Shown: positions 1-9,345, counted from the first letter of the stretch. The stretch: DNA of 64,000 nt from Candidatus Nanosynbacter sp. HMT-352 (GCF_022819385.1 NZ_CP089290.1:707808-771807), one strand, 5' to 3'. The notes: a model not told the origin generated them from the sequence alone. A program made the numbers and translations.

Positions 1-197
1 ACAATATTGTTATTAAGCACTTCACTAATTCGGGCAATCATCTCAATACTAATATTCTGACCCCCGTTTTCAATGCGATTAATAGCGCTTTGCGACGTGC
101 CAATCGCCTCAGCTAATTGCGTCTGCGTCAGACCTTGTTTTTGACGATTTTCAGCGATTAAATTGCCGATTTTTTGAAGATACTTGTCTTTTATCAT
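1..197 (-). CDS. XRE-family helix-turn-helix protein, N-terminal part only
   Basis: The frame opens at an ATG at 197 and runs off the left edge of the window, so only the first 65 or so residues are visible. They form a classic XRE/Cro helix-turn-helix: the stretch LTQTQLAEAIGTSQSAINRI is followed by ENGGQNIS, as in the lambda-repressor fold. The rest of the protein could be a ligand-binding or enzymatic domain and cannot be judged here. A TATAAT box at 204-209 lies 6 nt before the ATG, so the message is predicted to be leaderless. The gene is divergent from glyA and may regulate it or itself through the palindrome at 206-223 (inference). Confidence 0.8.
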   Translation of the reverse strand, partial: MIKDKYLQKIGNLIAENRQKQGLTQTQLAEAIGTSQSAINRIENGGQNISIEMIARISEVLNNNI

Positions 198-203
198 GCG
201 TAA

Positions 204-245
204 ATTATATCACTAATGATATATATAAGCAATGATATAATAAGT
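204..245. promoter_or_regulatory. Divergent promoter region with palindromic operator candidate
   Basis: TATATCA (206-212), a CTAA spacer and TGATATA (217-223) form a perfect 7-bp dyad. It overlaps the leftward -10 box (minus strand, 204-209) and lies just upstream of a rightward GATATAAT box near 234-241 that could serve glyA. A dyad between a DNA-binding protein gene and its divergent neighbour is a common autoregulatory operator layout. Binding is inferred. Confidence 0.5.
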
Positions 246-263
246 ATTAACGGAGGTTTAGTC

Positions 264-1532
264 ATGAAAGACAAGCAAATTGAAGAACTTATAAAAGCAG
301 AAAAAAAGCGCCAAACGGACGGCCTGGAACTAATTCCTAGCGAGAATTACGTTTCGTCAGACGTGCTTCAGGCGCTCGGTAGTGTTTTCACTAATAAATA
401 TTCAGAAGGCTACCCTGGTCGACGTTATTACGGCGGACAAGAAAACACTGATCAAGTCGAGCAGTTGGCAATTGACCGTGCTAAAAAACTTTTCAAAGCA
501 GATCACGCTAACGTCCAGCCACATTCTGGCGCGCAGGCTAATGAGGCGGTGTATTACGCTTGGTGCGAGCCTGGCGATACTATTCTGGCTATGGATCTAG
601 CTCACGGCGGACATCTTACTCACGGCGCTCCGGTCACTCGTAGCGCCAGAGAATACAACTTCATTCGCTATGGTATAAAAAATATCGACACTGGCGAAAT
701 TGACTATGAAGAAATCCGTCAATTGGCCTTAAAACACAAACCAAAGATCATTTTGGCGGGATTTTCGGCATATCCACGAGAGTTAGATTACGAAAAATTT
801 GCTAAAATTGGTAATGAGGTCGGCGCTATGCTAATGGCAGACATGAGCCATATTGCGGGACTAATCGTTAGTGGCGTTGCTAAAAACCCGTTCGACTATG
901 GCTTTCATGTAATTACCACAACAACTCATAAAACTCTACGTGGACCACGAGGCGGGCTGATTCTTAGTCGAGGAATAGTTGGCAATCCATTGAAAAAACC
1001 AGAGAAAACTCTCGAAAATTTACCTACGTTGATTGATCGAGCAGTCTTCCCTGGCACGCAAGGTGGACCGCACATGCACACCATCGCTGCAAAAGCCGTA
1101 GCGTTCGGTGAAGCTTTACAGCCAGAATTCAAAGATTACGCCGAGCAAATTGTTAAAAATGCGAAAAGATTGGCGGAAGAGTTGCAAAAGCGTGGATTTA
1201 AGCTAGTAACTGGCGGCACCAGCAACCATTTGATTCTGGCAGATATTCACAGCAGCTTCGGTATTGACGGCAAGGAAGCGGAAATCGCCATGGATAAAAT
1301 CGGTCTGACACTGAATGCTAATGCGATTCCAGATGACCCACTACCAAGGTTCAGACCAAGCGGCATTCGCTTAGGCACTCCAGCCGTCACGACGCGAGGC
1401 GCCAAAGAAGACGACATGGAAAAAATCGCAGGATGGATGAGGCGGTCAATAGATAATCGCGACAATGACAAAATGTTGGCTGAACTACGTAAAGAAGTCG
1501 TAGAATTCTGCCATACTCTACGCGATATTTAA
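264..1532 (+). CDS. glyA: Serine hydroxymethyltransferase
   Basis: This PLP enzyme (fold type I, 422 aa) interconverts serine and glycine while loading one-carbon units on tetrahydrofolate in the cytoplasm. Signatures are IPSENYVS near the N-terminus, the YSEGYPGRRYYGG segment, and TTTTHKTLRGPRGG, where the lysine after TH binds PLP. Length is normal for bacterial SHMT. The ATG at 264 was chosen because GGAGG stands just upstream; the open frame continues back to 216 but has no support there. A bidirectional hairpin terminator follows the stop. Confidence 0.96.
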   Translation: MKDKQIEELIKAEKKRQTDGLELIPSENYVSSDVLQALGSVFTNKYSEGYPGRRYYGGQENTDQVEQLAIDRAKKLFKADHANVQPHSGAQANEAVYYAWCEPGDTILAMDLAHGGHLTHGAPVTRSAREYNFIRYGIKNIDTGEIDYEEIRQLALKHKPKIILAGFSAYPRELDYEKFAKIGNEVGAMLMADMSHIAGLIVSGVAKNPFDYGFHVITTTTHKTLRGPRGGLILSRGIVGNPLKKPEKTLENLPTLIDRAVFPGTQGGPHMHTIAAKAVAFGEALQPEFKDYAEQIVKNAKRLAEELQKRGFKLVTGGTSNHLILADIHSSFGIDGKEAEIAMDKIGLTLNANAIPDDPLPRFRPSGIRLGTPAVTTRGAKEDDMEKIAGWMRRSIDNRDNDKMLAELRKEVVEFCHTLRDI

Positions 1533-1552
1533 TGTAAACCCGCACATAAAAA

Positions 1553-1580
1553 AACTCCGACTAACGCCGGAGTTTCTTAT
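1553..1580. terminator. Bidirectional intrinsic terminator
   Basis: AACTCCG (1553-1559) pairs with CGGAGTT (1568-1574). A T-rich tail follows on the plus strand and an A-run precedes the stem, which becomes a T-run on the minus strand. It separates the convergent glyA and pilin genes. Confidence 0.8.
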
Positions 1581-1599
1581 TTATACGATTCTTAGCTAA

Positions 1600-2034
1600 T
1601 TAACAGCCAGTACCAACTACGCGGTTCTCGACAGTATTACTACTGTAGTTGTAGTATGAAATCTTTGCGCCTGTTGGGTCGCCAGTACCGGTAGTAGGAC
1701 ATTTTTCGTATTTAACTGTTGTAGTTGGAGTGCTTGAACCAAAAGTACCAGTACCTAATTCAGTAACATTGGCTGGAGCAATGTAGTAAGACTTCTTTGT
1801 GTCTGCGCCAGTTAATTTTGTGATATCCTCTGGATACTTACCCTCTTCAGTGTTGTATAGTTCAGCTTTCTTAGCAACTGCGTCAACTGTTGATTTAGCA
1901 GCAGATGTCTTTGCCTGGTTTTGCAAACCGTTGTATGCAACCAAAGAAACGACTGTCAAAATTGCAATGATCACGATAACGATCAAAAGCTCAACTAGTG
2001 TAAAACCTTGATTTTTGATATTCTTTGTAGTCAC
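1600..2034 (-). CDS. Type IV pilin, probable major subunit
   Basis: A 144-aa prepilin. The leader peptide MTTKNIKNQG is followed by FTLVELLIVIVIIAIL, so prepilin peptidase should cut after the glycine, leaving N-terminal Phe and Glu at position 5. The globular part has two cysteines (KCPTT and the C-terminal VGTGC), which could form the D-loop disulfide. The start is GTG at 2034 with GGGGG about 10 nt upstream. It has its own promoter behind the minor-pilin cluster, which fits high expression as the main subunit (inference). A second pilin is encoded at 29720. Confidence 0.88.
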   Translation of the reverse strand: MTTKNIKNQGFTLVELLIVIVIIAILTVVSLVAYNGLQNQAKTSAAKSTVDAVAKKAELYNTEEGKYPEDITKLTGADTKKSYYIAPANVTELGTGTFGSSTPTTTVKYEKCPTTGTGDPTGAKISYYNYSSNTVENRVVGTGC

Positions 2035-2075
2035 GATAATGTGCCCCCTAAATTGTTAGTTTGATTTGTAACTTG

Positions 2076-2104
2076 ATAATACTACAACGTTTTTAAAAGC
2101 GCAA
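2076..2104 (-). promoter_or_regulatory. Promoter of the pilin gene
   Basis: On the minus strand TTGCGC (2099-2104) and TATTAT (2076-2081) are separated by exactly 17 bp, a sigma-70-like arrangement. The 5' leader to the GTG start is about 35 nt and carries the GGGGG ribosome site. Confidence 0.55.
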
Positions 2105-2111
2105 GCGTTTT

Positions 2112-3875
2112 TTAATATATATATCGATTTTGCACTGGACGAAGGAATAATGATTCTGTTGGACTAAATCTATTCTCATTTGTACCGTCGCCGATTTGCC
2201 CTTCATCATTTAACCCCCAACAGTACGAACGCTTATTTGACATAATCACACAGCCACGATTCGCTCCAGCCGCAATATCCACCACCGACTCTGTTAATGG
2301 CAATCCATCATCACCAGAATGTACAAGCACCGGGTTGCTAGATTTTTGTATTGCCTTAGAAGCATTATCATTACCCTTACCCAGCTGACCAAGCTTATTA
2401 TCACCCCAGCAATACACTTCCTTATTTCCGCCATTATTCACTAAGGCGCAAGAGTGAGCAATCCCAACCTCAATTCGTAGCGGAACTCCCGGTAGACCAT
2501 CAACTTTTGCTGGCTGGAAATGCACACCAAAGGGACCGGTCCCCGGAGACCCGGACTGCCCACGACCAGCACCACCCCAGCAATACACATCAGTTGTAGT
2601 ACCAGTTGGAGTACGAGTTAAAGCAATAGCACAGGTGTGCGATACGTAGCTATGATCCGATGCCCAAGTATAACCATCTTGAGATATGTCAGTTACACCT
2701 TCTAAACCCTTAACTAGGGTAGCATGGCTGTAGTGATTACCAGATATTGGACCAATACCCATCTGCCCAAACCTAGCTAACCCCCAACAATAAGCCTTTT
2801 TTTCAGTAGTTATAGTACACATCGTTTGCGAGCGTGATCCACCGGTCGCCAACTTAGTCGCAAAATAATTGATAGGGAGTCTATTATAGCCGCCTGAGTT
2901 AATCTGCACTGGCGTGGCACGAAGTCCGGGGTTTTCAGGATTTCCGAAGCCCAATTGACCCATATTGTTCCGACCCCAGCAGTAAATTTTACCAGACGCA
3001 ACAGCACAGGAGACGTCACCAGTTCCGCCAATTGATGTAACGTCTTTACCTGCGAGATCGCCACCAACCTCAACCGGAACGCTAGAGTAATTACCAGCCC
3101 CAGACGACCCGTTGCCTAGCTGACCAAACCTATTATCGCCCCAACAATATACTTTTTTATTACTGCCCAGCTGGGTTAAAACACAGCTATGATGCTGTGC
3201 TGTAAAAATATCAATAATCTTACCATTCCTCATATCGCCAATAGAGCGAACTTTCACTGGGATATTGGAGCTGTGAGTAGTTCCATCTCCTAATTGACCC
3301 ATATCATTTTTTCCCCAGCACCATACATTATTTGATAAAATCGCACACGTACGATTAGTACCACTCACCGTACGTGTTGCATCAATGTCAGCCGGCCAAG
3401 TAACTGATTTTTTTACAACAGCGACATAAGTCTTTAGAACAACACCGCTACCATTTGTTATTTCAACTCGACCCACAGATGAAATCTGAGCAGTAGCAGC
3501 CGACAGGGCTGTGCTTCTAGTCGAAGCCTCCAAATCACCGACCTCAAAAGTCGTCCTAAATTTATTGCCTTCATCAAATACATATTTCTCATAACTCGGA
3601 TTTACAGCCCCCTTACAATTAGTTTCCGGACGAAGCGGTCCAATTCCACCAGGAACCGAACTCCATGATTGCTCAGCTCCATTGGCGTCCAAACAAGCAT
3701 TAGCGTAAGCTGTACCCGCCTCACCAGCCTCCTGGGCTAATTTATAATAGTACTCCTCCTGAGAGTAAATATACGATTGAGTCACGACCCTCATAGCACC
3801 AGCCAAAAGCGCCAATATAAAAGTGCTCATAAGGATAATCAGCACCAAGGAATAGCCGTTTTTTCGTTGAATCAT
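2112..3875 (-). CDS. Pilin-anchored RCC1 seven-bladed beta-propeller, putative pilus-tip adhesin
   Basis: 587 aa. The N-terminus (GYSLVLIILMSTFILALLAG) is a PilX-like hydrophobic helix that would insert into the pilus rod or membrane. From about residue 170 there are seven RCC1 repeats, each with a YCWG or WCWG strand followed by a G-Q-x-G turn. Every repeat has one cysteine about 10-20 residues before the C of the CWG motif, giving seven cysteine pairs. RCC1 repeats are known to build seven-bladed propellers. PilY1/PilC tip adhesins also carry propellers, so an adhesive tip role is plausible but inferred. It overlaps the upstream minor pilin gene by 4 bp (ATGA-type) and ends the cluster. Confidence 0.8.
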   Translation of the reverse strand: MIQRKNGYSLVLIILMSTFILALLAGAMRVVTQSYIYSQEEYYYKLAQEAGEAGTAYANACLDANGAEQSWSSVPGGIGPLRPETNCKGAVNPSYEKYVFDEGNKFRTTFEVGDLEASTRSTALSAATAQISSVGRVEITNGSGVVLKTYVAVVKKSVTWPADIDATRTVSGTNRTCAILSNNVWCWGKNDMGQLGDGTTHSSNIPVKVRSIGDMRNGKIIDIFTAQHHSCVLTQLGSNKKVYCWGDNRFGQLGNGSSGAGNYSSVPVEVGGDLAGKDVTSIGGTGDVSCAVASGKIYCWGRNNMGQLGFGNPENPGLRATPVQINSGGYNRLPINYFATKLATGGSRSQTMCTITTEKKAYCWGLARFGQMGIGPISGNHYSHATLVKGLEGVTDISQDGYTWASDHSYVSHTCAIALTRTPTGTTTDVYCWGGAGRGQSGSPGTGPFGVHFQPAKVDGLPGVPLRIEVGIAHSCALVNNGGNKEVYCWGDNKLGQLGKGNDNASKAIQKSSNPVLVHSGDDGLPLTESVVDIAAGANRGCVIMSNKRSYCWGLNDEGQIGDGTNENRFSPTESLFLRPVQNRYIY

Positions 3876-4726
3876 AGGTTATTTATCTTTCGTATTGTTA
3901 AGGTTTGCGAATCAGAAACTTGCTTGCTAGGTGATTGAATTGTCAGAGTAATTTCTACACTATCCGCGCCATCAAGAGCTTTCTTATCGCTATCTGGAGC
4001 GTCGCTATTTTTGCTTATTAGCGTTTTTCCATCATAGTAATTAATCTTAAATTCCGAAACTCCAGTTGCCAAAATCGAATCTTCACGAAGCTTCATGGCT
4101 CGATCCTTAAACTTATCAGCATCCAGGCTATTCATACAGAAATATCCCGCAGCAGAACCTGAATATGGCGCTGGAGGGTAACTGGAGAAATCAACTAAAT
4201 CATTATAGATAGTTCGTCGATGCAGCTCTCCATTCTTCAAAAAATATATGACTATTTTTTTATACTTCGGCTGCTGAGTCTTATTTGCATTACAGTCAAA
4301 CTTTGGAGTTCTTAGATATACAATCTCCCTAGAATCGGCGCCTCGTCCCATATTTGTAGCATATTGAAGCAATATAAGTGAGTTCTTTTCGGGATCAGTA
4401 ACGGCACTACTTGAATACGGATTACTTCTATATCTCCATTCTCTAGGCGTCGCACTAGGGAAATTTTTATCGGTAGCAAACGTATCCTCTCCATCATAAC
4501 TGCTCACCTTAAAGCGCGAAGCTTGGCGAACGTCAGTTTCAATTGCATCCATGGAATTATGCATATTTCGACTAATCTCAACCTTCGCCTTACTGATAGA
4601 CGCACTTTGGTTCGCCGAAATTAACATCTGACTAAACACGCCGACAACCATTGCGATGATGACCATCACCATTGCCAATTCGACCACAGTAAAACCGCCC
4701 TCATTAGAACGCCACATACGTCGCAT
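3872..4726 (-). CDS. Minor pilin, PilW/PulJ-like
   Basis: 284 aa with a prepilin signal: GGFTVVELAMVMVIIAMVVG, cleavage after glycine and Glu at +5. A long C-terminal domain follows with no motif I recognise. The position between a PilV-like and a PilX-like gene, all translationally overlapped, matches the minor pilin order of other type IV pili, where these proteins prime pilus assembly. The exact family assignment is inferred from size and order. Confidence 0.75.
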   Translation of the reverse strand: MRRMWRSNEGGFTVVELAMVMVIIAMVVGVFSQMLISANQSASISKAKVEISRNMHNSMDAIETDVRQASRFKVSSYDGEDTFATDKNFPSATPREWRYRSNPYSSSAVTDPEKNSLILLQYATNMGRGADSREIVYLRTPKFDCNANKTQQPKYKKIVIYFLKNGELHRRTIYNDLVDFSSYPPAPYSGSAAGYFCMNSLDADKFKDRAMKLREDSILATGVSEFKINYYDGKTLISKNSDAPDSDKKALDGADSVEITLTIQSPSKQVSDSQTLTIRKINNL

Positions 4727-5153
4727 GTACCACCTTCTTTCCGCTACCTATGCCAGAGCTTGGCAATCCATATTCTACGATAGATTCCACTTTAATCGGC
4801 ATCCCCAGGCTAACTGTTCCACTCTTACATCCGTATGGCGCTGATGCATATACTTGCTGCCTAACCATTCCAGGCAGCCCATCGACACTACCAATAGTTC
4901 TCGTAACTTCATACCTAGTATTCGACGACGCCGTGTTACACTTAAACCACGACGGAGCGGAGTCATTCGCGTAACGACGCATATTATTATACGCCAGAAG
5001 ACTTGCTTTATTATGCTGAGCGCTTAAAACCGATATCTGGCTGACCTGCGCTTGCATACTTAATATAACGACCATGAAAATACCAATAACAACCAGAGTA
5101 ACCGCAACTTCGACAATAGTAAATCCATCACTTTTCCCTGTTAATCGCGCCAT
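4704..5153 (-). CDS. Minor pilin, PilV/PulI-like
   Basis: 149 aa. The class III signal is DGFTIVEVAVTLVVIGIFMV with the usual G-F cleavage site and Glu at +5. Cysteines at CNTAS and YGCKSG may form a disulfide. It overlaps the next gene by 23 bp and the upstream one by 13 bp, so all four are probably one mRNA. Confidence 0.75.
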   Translation of the reverse strand: MARLTGKSDGFTIVEVAVTLVVIGIFMVVILSMQAQVSQISVLSAQHNKASLLAYNNMRRYANDSAPSWFKCNTASSNTRYEVTRTIGSVDGLPGMVRQQVYASAPYGCKSGTVSLGMPIKVESIVEYGLPSSGIGSGKKVVHATYVAF

Positions 5154-5626
5154 ATGCTATTCACCTTTTTTTCCGACCCCGTCGAAAATTCCTTATATAT
5201 AATGTTATATTTCACACAAGTTACCGCCGCCACGTCAGTTATAGGACCAGAAGTCGGCTTCGTACAATCTCCATCGTCTATGTTTGCCGCCTCGTACAAC
5301 AATTCGCCATTACTACCGCCAGACCAATCACTACGATTGCACTTGATCATCTCCTTTTTCAGAGAATCACTTCCTACAATTGACGAAAAACTCTTAATAA
5401 GGTCAGCGCAGGAAGGATACTCGTGCCCAATAGAGCTTACATTTTTATATTTGTAATATCGCTCCAACCTCAAGGACAGCTCAGATACATCAGCTTTTTG
5501 CTCCTGATCTCTAGTCAAGTTCAAAAATCTTCCGCCACCAACAAACGCAATACTAGCCAAAATCGACACAACCACAATAACTACTGCCACTTCAACTATC
5601 GTATAGCCACCCGTCCCACGATTCAT
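5141..5626 (-). CDS. Minor pilin, first gene of the pilin operon
   Basis: A 161-aa prepilin with GGYTIVEVAVVIVVVSILAS; Tyr replaces Phe at +1 and Glu is kept at +5. The start was set at ATG 5626 because a TACAAT box (5633-5638) stands exactly 6 nt before it, which predicts a leaderless operon mRNA; an upstream in-frame start at 5644 would lie inside the promoter. Four cysteines occur in the globular domain. It heads the order pilin, PilV-like, PilW-like, PilX/RCC1. Confidence 0.75.
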   Translation of the reverse strand: MNRGTGGYTIVEVAVVIVVVSILASIAFVGGGRFLNLTRDQEQKADVSELSLRLERYYKYKNVSSIGHEYPSCADLIKSFSSIVGSDSLKKEMIKCNRSDWSGGSNGELLYEAANIDDGDCTKPTSGPITDVAAVTCVKYNIIYKEFSTGSEKKVNSIWRD

Positions 5627-5664
5627 ATCAATATTGTAGCGCAAATCTACAAAAAAGCATATGC

Positions 5665-6693
5665 TTATTGTCGGGAAAGTTCTAGCGGCTCTTGCTCAAT
5701 TTTTATACCGAACTTGTCAAAGACAATTTGCACAATTTCCTCACGAATCGCCGCCAAATCATCATATCCCGTTGCCGAATCGTTCACGAGCACCAACGCA
5801 TTCTTTTCGTAAACTCGCATGCCGTGACTGCGATAACCCCTTAAGCCAGCCTTATCTATCAACCAACCTGTCGGGATTTTATATCTTCCGTCAGACATTG
5901 CATAATTTGGAATGTCGCTGTATTCTTTTTGCAATTCTTCCAATTTCCATTTTTCAACCAGCGCGTTTTTGAAGAAAGAACCTGCACTTGGCAATTCCGC
6001 TGGGTCTGGCAATTTTTCCGAACGAATATTAAGAACTGCCACGCGAATCACTGACAAATTAACCTCACGAATGTCATTCTTGTCAATATATCTCTGTAAA
6101 GAAGCGTAATACGGCGGTTTCGGCTCTGCTTTATTTAGGCGCAAAGTAATATTCAGAATGCAATATCGTCCTTTTTCCTTATCGCGAAAAATGCTATTTC
6201 GATAAGAAAAGTCACATTCATCGGCAGAAATAGTTACAATTGTGTCGGTTTTTGAATCGTAAGCTTCCAGACTAATCAACGTGTCGGCAATTTCTTGCCC
6301 GTACGCCCCAACATTCTGGACTGGCGCAGCTCCAGCCGTTCCAGGAATCCCCGACATAGCTTCAATTCCCTGAAGTCCAAGCTCAATAGCCTTCTCAACA
6401 ACCTCATCCCAGACTTCGCCCGCACCAATTTTCACATCAGTTGTTTCGTCAGTTTCAGAAATAACCTCAAAACCTTTAATCTTATTCAACAGTACGATTC
6501 CTTCAAAAACCTCGTCATGCGTAATCACATTGCTGCCGCCACCCAACACAAAAATCGGCAGATTTTCCTTTCGGGCATTACGATATAGCGACACAACATC
6601 ACTAGCAGAATCCGCTGTCGCCATATAGCGAGCCTCACCTCCCAATTTCATAGTCGTGTATTGTTTCAGTGATATATTAGTCATGACGTCCAT
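5665..6693 (-). CDS. murB: UDP-N-acetylenolpyruvoylglucosamine reductase
   Basis: 342 aa. This FAD enzyme reduces UDP-GlcNAc-enolpyruvate to UDP-MurNAc in peptidoglycan synthesis. Visible signatures are the FAD-binding VLGGGSNVI, GIPGTAGAAPVQNVGAYGQE, the YRNSIFRD segment, and the AGSFFKN loop with the catalytic serine. ATG 6693 was kept because TATACT (6700-6705) lies 6 nt upstream, again leaderless. A short AT-rich palindrome with a T-run just after the stop (about 5650-5664) may be a weak terminator before the pilin operon. Confidence 0.95.
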   Translation of the reverse strand: MDVMTNISLKQYTTMKLGGEARYMATADSASDVVSLYRNARKENLPIFVLGGGSNVITHDEVFEGIVLLNKIKGFEVISETDETTDVKIGAGEVWDEVVEKAIELGLQGIEAMSGIPGTAGAAPVQNVGAYGQEIADTLISLEAYDSKTDTIVTISADECDFSYRNSIFRDKEKGRYCILNITLRLNKAEPKPPYYASLQRYIDKNDIREVNLSVIRVAVLNIRSEKLPDPAELPSAGSFFKNALVEKWKLEELQKEYSDIPNYAMSDGRYKIPTGWLIDKAGLRGYRSHGMRVYEKNALVLVNDSATGYDDLAAIREEIVQIVFDKFGIKIEQEPLELSRQ

Positions 6694-6747
6694 GCATATA
6701 GTATATCATTTTACTCGACCGTCATCTATGATATAATAACTTCATAC

Positions 6748-6824
6748 GCACCCGTAGCTCAGCGGATTAGAGTACTTGGCTTCGAACCAAGGGGTCGCAA
6801 GTTCGAATCTTGCCGGGTGTACCA
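6748..6824 (+). tRNA. tRNA-Arg (anticodon TCG)
   Basis: The cloverleaf is complete: acceptor GCACCCG with CGGGTGT (a G-U pair at 1-72), D-arm GCTC, anticodon loop CTTCGAA with TCG, T-arm GCAAG-TTCGAAT-CTTGC, discriminator A and an encoded CCA. A GATATAAT box about 18 nt upstream is a likely promoter. It is 55 nt from the divergent murB start. Confidence 0.95.
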
Positions 6825-6832
6825 AAATAGCT

Positions 6833-6856
6833 CGTCATTATGACGGGTTTTTATTT
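6833..6856 (+). terminator. Terminator of tRNA-Arg
   Basis: CGTCAT pairs directly with ATGACG and is followed by GGTTTTTATTT. It sits 9 nt after the tRNA CCA end. Confidence 0.8.
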
Positions 6857-6894
6857 ATGATGACATCATAAAAAACGCTAGTCGAGCGGCTGAG

Positions 6895-9345
6895 CTAGCT
6901 ATTCAGTGGCGGATTCTGAATTCCTGACGGCATTTGCGCAGATTGCGAACCTAAAATCTGGCGAATCTGATCAGCGGTGATAATTGTGGTCGAACCGGGC
7001 GCGACAGTTCCCGCCAGCATTTGCTTGGCGACGGTATTCTCGACAGCTCGCTGGACGACGCGGCGCATCGGACGAGCTCCCAATCTTGGATCATAGCCAG
7101 CCTCGACCAGCAATTTCTTACCTTCTTCCTCGACCGCAACTTGAATTTTTTGCGGCGCCAAAGTCTTATTAACTCCTGCCAAAATCAAATTGACAACCTG
7201 CAGCAACTCATCTTTTCCTAGCGGACGGAACAAAACGATTTCATCAAAACGGTTCAAAAACTCTGGGCGGAATAAATTGGCGTTAATCAACTCGTTAATA
7301 AATGTCTGCTCGAATTGTTCCAATTGATAGCCCCGCTCAATATATTCACGAATTCTATCCGCGCCAGCATTTGACGTCGCAATCACAATCGTATCGCGAA
7401 AACTAATTTCTCGGTTATTTTCATCGCGAAGTATTCCCTCATCCAAAAGCTGCAAAAGCGTCGTCAGAACCTGCGGATGAGCCTTTTCAATTTCGTCCAA
7501 AAGCACGACAGAGAACGGGCGCTTCTGAACTTGAGCAGTCAAACTCCCTGGATCTCGCGCGCCATCCGCAATTAACCTAGCCACGTCATCCGGCCTGACA
7601 AATTCGTTCAAATCCAAGCGAATCATATTGCCCTCACCGCCAAAATAAACATCCGCCAAAGCTTTAGAAAGCTCCGTCTTACCAACACCAGTCGGACCGA
7701 GAAACAGGAATGCGCCAATCGGTCGATTCTGATTTCTAACACCTGTGCGCGCGCGGCGAATAGCATCAGAAACAACTGTCACGGCTCGCGTTTGATTGAT
7801 CATTCGCTGATGAATTAATGACTCCAAGTTTAACAATTTTTCCTTTTCGTCACTCAAAGATGCTACCGAAATTTTTATACCAAGAGTTTTTTCGATCGCA
7901 TCGTCCACAGATTGCGCAGTCACTAGCCCGCCGCTGGCGTAACTTGCCGCCGCTTCCAAAATTTTCAACGCCTTACCTGGCATCACCAAATCTTGAACAT
8001 AACGATCACCAACACGATATGCCTCCGCCAGCGCCTGATACATATATGTCACTTTGTGCTGTGCCTCAAATAAAACCAATTGATCGCGCATAATTTTCAT
8101 AGTTTCAGGTTCGTTTGACGGCTGAATTGCAATTGTGTTCAAAGCGTGAGCAAGCTGCGGCTTAGTCTGAGAAATTTGCAAAAATCGCTGATCGTCCATC
8201 GTTAAAATCGTCCTAAGTCTACCGGCCTCCAGAATTGGCAATAACACATTACTCAAGTCAACCGAACCAACGCCTTCTTCGAAGAATAATTGCGCATTGT
8301 CCAAGCATAAAATCACGTTTTTCGACAAGAAAGCTTCGTTCAAAATCATCGTGACTAGATTTTCCAATTCCCCGCGACCCGACGCCACACTAATCAACGA
8401 CGACGCGTCAAGCATAAAAACTTGCTGATACATCAGAGAACCAGGAACGCCTCGATGTCCGTCAATCAGCATTTCCGCAAACGCCGACACGACAGTACTT
8501 TTTCCTGCACCATCAGCTCCAACTAGCGTAATATTCTGCCGCCCGCCAGAACTAAACGTTTTAAGCATCTGTCCCAACGCTTCCTCGTGTGCAGCCAACT
8601 TAGTTGTAAACGCGCCGCCAGATACACTGACGCTAACATTCTGAGCAAATCGACTCAGCAGTGGCGTATAACCAAAAGACCAATCCCTAGCAATTCCGCC
8701 CGTATTTAGCGGCTTCTCTTTATATTGATCAATCAGCGCCTTTATTCGCTCGTACCATCGAATAGCCTCCTCGATATCATGAAAATCGATCTTCATATTC
8801 GCCAGCAAAGAATCGTGCTGTGGCAATTGCTTTACTATCGCCGCCGCCAAAACCGCGCTAGTAATCTTCGGACTTTCCGTGCTCTGCCAGATTTCAATCG
8901 CCGCCTTCCAAATCTGCTCCGTTCGGTTCGGATCGTCGACGGAAATATTACGCAAGAAATTCGGCGTCAAACCCAGCCGCACTGCCAAAAATTGCCCAGC
9001 TCGCGTGCCTGTAATCGCCTCAGCAATATCAATCGGCGTCGGTCTGCGCGGCAATTTACCCAAAACGTCCGCCGCCATCACATCGTCAATTGTCTTAGGA
9101 TTTTTACTAATTTCTGCCGTCTTAAGATCTTTTTCCCACCAAATCGACACCATAATCATTGGACCGCTCAGACCAAATAATAGCCAGCCAATTGCCCCGT
9201 GTTCGATCAACGACCACACGCCAAGCAAAACTAACATAATGCCGACAGCTATCGCCACGATATGCCAGGCATTGCCAAACCTTACAGAAAATCGCGCTTT
9301 CTGGGCTCGTAAACTGTCGTAATTAAATCTCGGCTCTATTTCCAT
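6895..9345 (-). CDS. Membrane-tethered ClpC-like AAA+ ATPase
   Basis: 816 aa from the ATG at 9345, chosen because GGGAG lies 7 nt upstream; the gene overlaps the previous one by 10 bp. Two hydrophobic helices near the N-terminus (around WHIVAIAVGIMLVLLGVW and AIGWLLFGLSGPMIMV) precede a Clp N-like domain and two AAA+ modules. D1 has Walker A GADGAGKST and a degenerate Walker B ending CLDNAQ, where Asn replaces the usual Glu. D2 has GPTGVGKTELS and VVLLDEIEKAHP, which look fully active, then a ClpB/C D2-small domain. It is probably a membrane unfoldase, not a soluble ClpC. Confidence 0.85.
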   Translation of the reverse strand: MEIEPRFNYDSLRAQKARFSVRFGNAWHIVAIAVGIMLVLLGVWSLIEHGAIGWLLFGLSGPMIMVSIWWEKDLKTAEISKNPKTIDDVMAADVLGKLPRRPTPIDIAEAITGTRAGQFLAVRLGLTPNFLRNISVDDPNRTEQIWKAAIEIWQSTESPKITSAVLAAAIVKQLPQHDSLLANMKIDFHDIEEAIRWYERIKALIDQYKEKPLNTGGIARDWSFGYTPLLSRFAQNVSVSVSGGAFTTKLAAHEEALGQMLKTFSSGGRQNITLVGADGAGKSTVVSAFAEMLIDGHRGVPGSLMYQQVFMLDASSLISVASGRGELENLVTMILNEAFLSKNVILCLDNAQLFFEEGVGSVDLSNVLLPILEAGRLRTILTMDDQRFLQISQTKPQLAHALNTIAIQPSNEPETMKIMRDQLVLFEAQHKVTYMYQALAEAYRVGDRYVQDLVMPGKALKILEAAASYASGGLVTAQSVDDAIEKTLGIKISVASLSDEKEKLLNLESLIHQRMINQTRAVTVVSDAIRRARTGVRNQNRPIGAFLFLGPTGVGKTELSKALADVYFGGEGNMIRLDLNEFVRPDDVARLIADGARDPGSLTAQVQKRPFSVVLLDEIEKAHPQVLTTLLQLLDEGILRDENNREISFRDTIVIATSNAGADRIREYIERGYQLEQFEQTFINELINANLFRPEFLNRFDEIVLFRPLGKDELLQVVNLILAGVNKTLAPQKIQVAVEEEGKKLLVEAGYDPRLGARPMRRVVQRAVENTVAKQMLAGTVAPGSTTIITADQIRQILGSQSAQMPSGIQNPPLNS

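Noticed and set aside
2810..3073. 87-aa frame inside the RCC1 gene
   Set aside because: It is a shadow in another frame of the repeat-coding region, with no ribosome site or recognisable fold.
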